Source: Ramazzottius varieornatus (taxonomy: Eukaryota; Tardigrada; Eutardigrada; Parachela; Ramazzottiidae). From it: a stretch of DNA of 64,000 bases. Under the pieces are notes generated by a model, which was given only the letters and a program-made list of their open reading frames with translations, made no database searches and was not told the origin of the DNA. The number at the start of each line of letters is the position of its first letter. Within the stretch, counting starts at the first letter, position 1. This document shows, one piece after another, positions 62,520-64,000 of the stretch. Location: contig BDGG01000004.1 of NCBI GenBank assembly GCA_001949185.1, positions 4,542,554-4,606,553 of the forward strand, written 5' to 3'. The position numbers and the translations under genes are program-made.

Positions 62520-62620
62520 GGCAGGCAAATACGACACAGGTGATTTCCCAAGCGGCGCACATTTTCAGCCAATAACAATGAAAGTGTGTGGCACATGAGA
62601 AAACAGTTTTGACCGTTGAC
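62520..62620. repeat. Palindromic repeat, copy 27
   Basis: Between the two most 5' exons of the cadherin gene (62496-62633). Confidence 0.75.
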
Positions 62621-62633
62621 TATAGTCACTCAC

Positions 62634-62722
62634 CTGGAAAGAGTGCCAGAAATCCATGTCTGAATTCACATCACTTCCATGCGCGACAGTTCTAAACGGC
62701 AGAGTAGCTCCATGAGTCCAGT
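62634..62722 (-). CDS. Possible upstream exon of the cadherin gene
   Basis: An 89-nt open segment is bounded by CTAG acceptor and CAG/GTGAGT donor and encodes TWTHGATLPFRTVAHGSD...FWHSFQ. It joins in phase 0 to an extended version of the next exon (62328-62495), which adds 26 residues (TVRVRSNLLVVSERYMD...GRGK) directly before MKRRR. If real, the hydrophobic segment would be internal and the protein type II. Its own upstream exon (phase-1 donor needed) was not found. Confidence 0.4.
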
Positions 62723-64000
62723 CTAGGAAGATGAAAGGATCAGTGAACACTATTGCTATCAGGATTCTTCATAAACGATCCGGGAAGCTGTAGAGCAGAA
62801 TCAAGCTAAGCTAGGAAAAACCCGCGAAAGCGGACTTTGCAACTTTGTGGGTGAGTTGCTTACTGTTGGCGCTTCAGCAGGTCTTTGGTTAATTGACTCA
62901 AGAGCGTGTTGATGAGCAAACAAATAGCCGTTGGAGTACCAACATCCCGCAACAAGTCTCCAGACGGACAATGGAGAAAGTAGCGTTGTGAGCTATTGAC
63001 TTTAAAACGTGATGCAGTACAACTGTCCCAACATACAGAGCAGACACTGTACTGGACCGGTCAGTCCACTCGATCTAATCATCAACCGTACATTTATCCA
63101 GCATCGTCTTGACTTTGGAAAATGAGGAACTGCAACCGAGGTTCACAAGAGACACAGTGCCAATCGACTACAGTGGTCAACAAACAAGCGGCCACTGGTT
63201 CCCGGTTGGTACGTCTCGAACCATCCAAGCCGCCACAAGCTGCCAATTCCATTCAGACAGCAGCTTCCCACGAACCAGATTGACGGAAGTGCTTGGAGGT
63301 AAAACAATCATTAAGCGGGTCGGTTATTCCTGTAGCAATACGGTTATAATTGGGCTTTAAGAATCGGATCACGCCCTCTCACAGTTACAATGAACATAAT
63401 TATTTTCGATAGTGGAAAAGATAGTGGGAAAAATCTTGAGAAATTGACCAACAACGACAGCTTTCGTCTCGAGGAAAACAACAACCAGAGGTTGCCGTGC
63501 ACAGCCGCGTTTTGCATTTGACAACGCGAAACGTTGTCCACGCCGACCAGACGCAAATCAGATCTATTTTAATCGTAATTAATTCGTATTTTGAAAGGTT
63601 TATCATGGCACTTACAGAGCAACTTATCTGTCAAATACAATGCACCAAGCACTTGATAGTGTTACCTACGAAAGACCGTAGATCCCAGCCGCCGACGCCC
63701 AAGTCTGCATTCCATCCACCGTATAAGTACTGTACGTACCCTACCGCGCCCACACGGTAACATATTATGGTTGGTCCAGAACCCTGCGTCAAAATGAGCC
63801 AGTTAATTAAAAAATGATTCTGTACATTTCGCCATATTTCAGCAAAATGGTGTAGTTTTTGTTATGTCTGATGGAGTGCCTAAGGCTGGAACCCACGCAC
63901 TCTCGCGCAGTGAAGCGCCATCTACGTCATCCTCCCAAGGGTGTCCGCCTGTGACGTCACTGCGGAACAGTTAACAAAAGAACTTCCTTTGGCGTTTAGG
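62723..64000. other. No supported gene at the window end
   Basis: About 1.3 kb upstream of the cadherin gene. Short open frames exist but none has a domain or a matching splice partner. It may hold further 5' exons or the promoter. A TGACGTCA site lies at 63952-63959. Confidence 0.45.

Noticed and set aside
62723-63010. Upstream cadherin exon ending at the GTAAG donor near 62866
   Set aside because: No frame through it reaches the needed phase 1 without a stop, so it is not included.

Overview
This is a eukaryotic, animal genome fragment. Genes are split by many short spliceosomal introns (about 45-100 nt, lengthened where repeats have inserted) and lie on both strands. All gene families recognised are metazoan: AKT kinase, an R7-family RGS protein, MARCH6/TEB4, RNase kappa, an EVA-1-type lectin receptor and a giant cadherin. 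A secreted protein with a six-cysteine chitin-binding (CBM14) domain points to Ecdysozoa, probably Panarthropoda. A tardigrade would fit the compact introns and moderate GC, but that is a guess. One 50-N assembly gap lies at 710-759.

Layout. 1-1.5 kb: non-coding, with the gap. 1.5-5.2 kb (+): Q-rich zinc-finger protein. 5.8-9.8 kb (-): complete AKT gene, 12 exons, 473 aa. 11.1-14.1 kb (-): 708-aa nuclear-looking protein of unknown family. 14.9-15.8 kb (+): methionine-R-sulfoxide reductase B. 16.1-19.5 kb (-): EVA-1-like protein with two SUEL lectin domains and one membrane span; its 5' exon was not found. 19.5-24.9 kb: no supported gene. 24.9-30.0 kb (-): complete MARCH6, 13 exons, 1004 aa, head-to-head with RNase kappa at 30.6 kb (+). 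31.3-34.2 kb: nested transposons, with a Tigger/pogo element inside a hAT-like element inside an older inverted repeat. 34-38.6 kb: no supported gene. 38.7-43.1 kb (+): R7 RGS gene, 503 aa. 44.5-47.5 kb (+): secreted CBM14 protein with a long histidine-rich tail. 47.8-48.2 kb (-): small secreted cysteine-containing protein. 48.7-62.7 kb (-): giant cadherin-repeat protein, at least 2770 aa in 38 exons.

Gene models were built by hand by joining exons at GT/AG (once GC/AG) sites. In each complete model the exon lengths sum to an open frame that agrees in phase at every junction. Exon ends may be off by 1-2 nt.

Two signals stand out. First, nearly every cadherin repeat of the giant protein carries its own cysteine pair, in two alternating layouts, while many linkers have lost the usual calcium-binding motif. 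The model also has no C-terminal membrane span. Second, a palindromic repeat of about 110-130 bp, with a conserved AGTGGCGCAC...GTGCGCCACTT core, occurs about 27 times in 64 kb, mostly inside introns.
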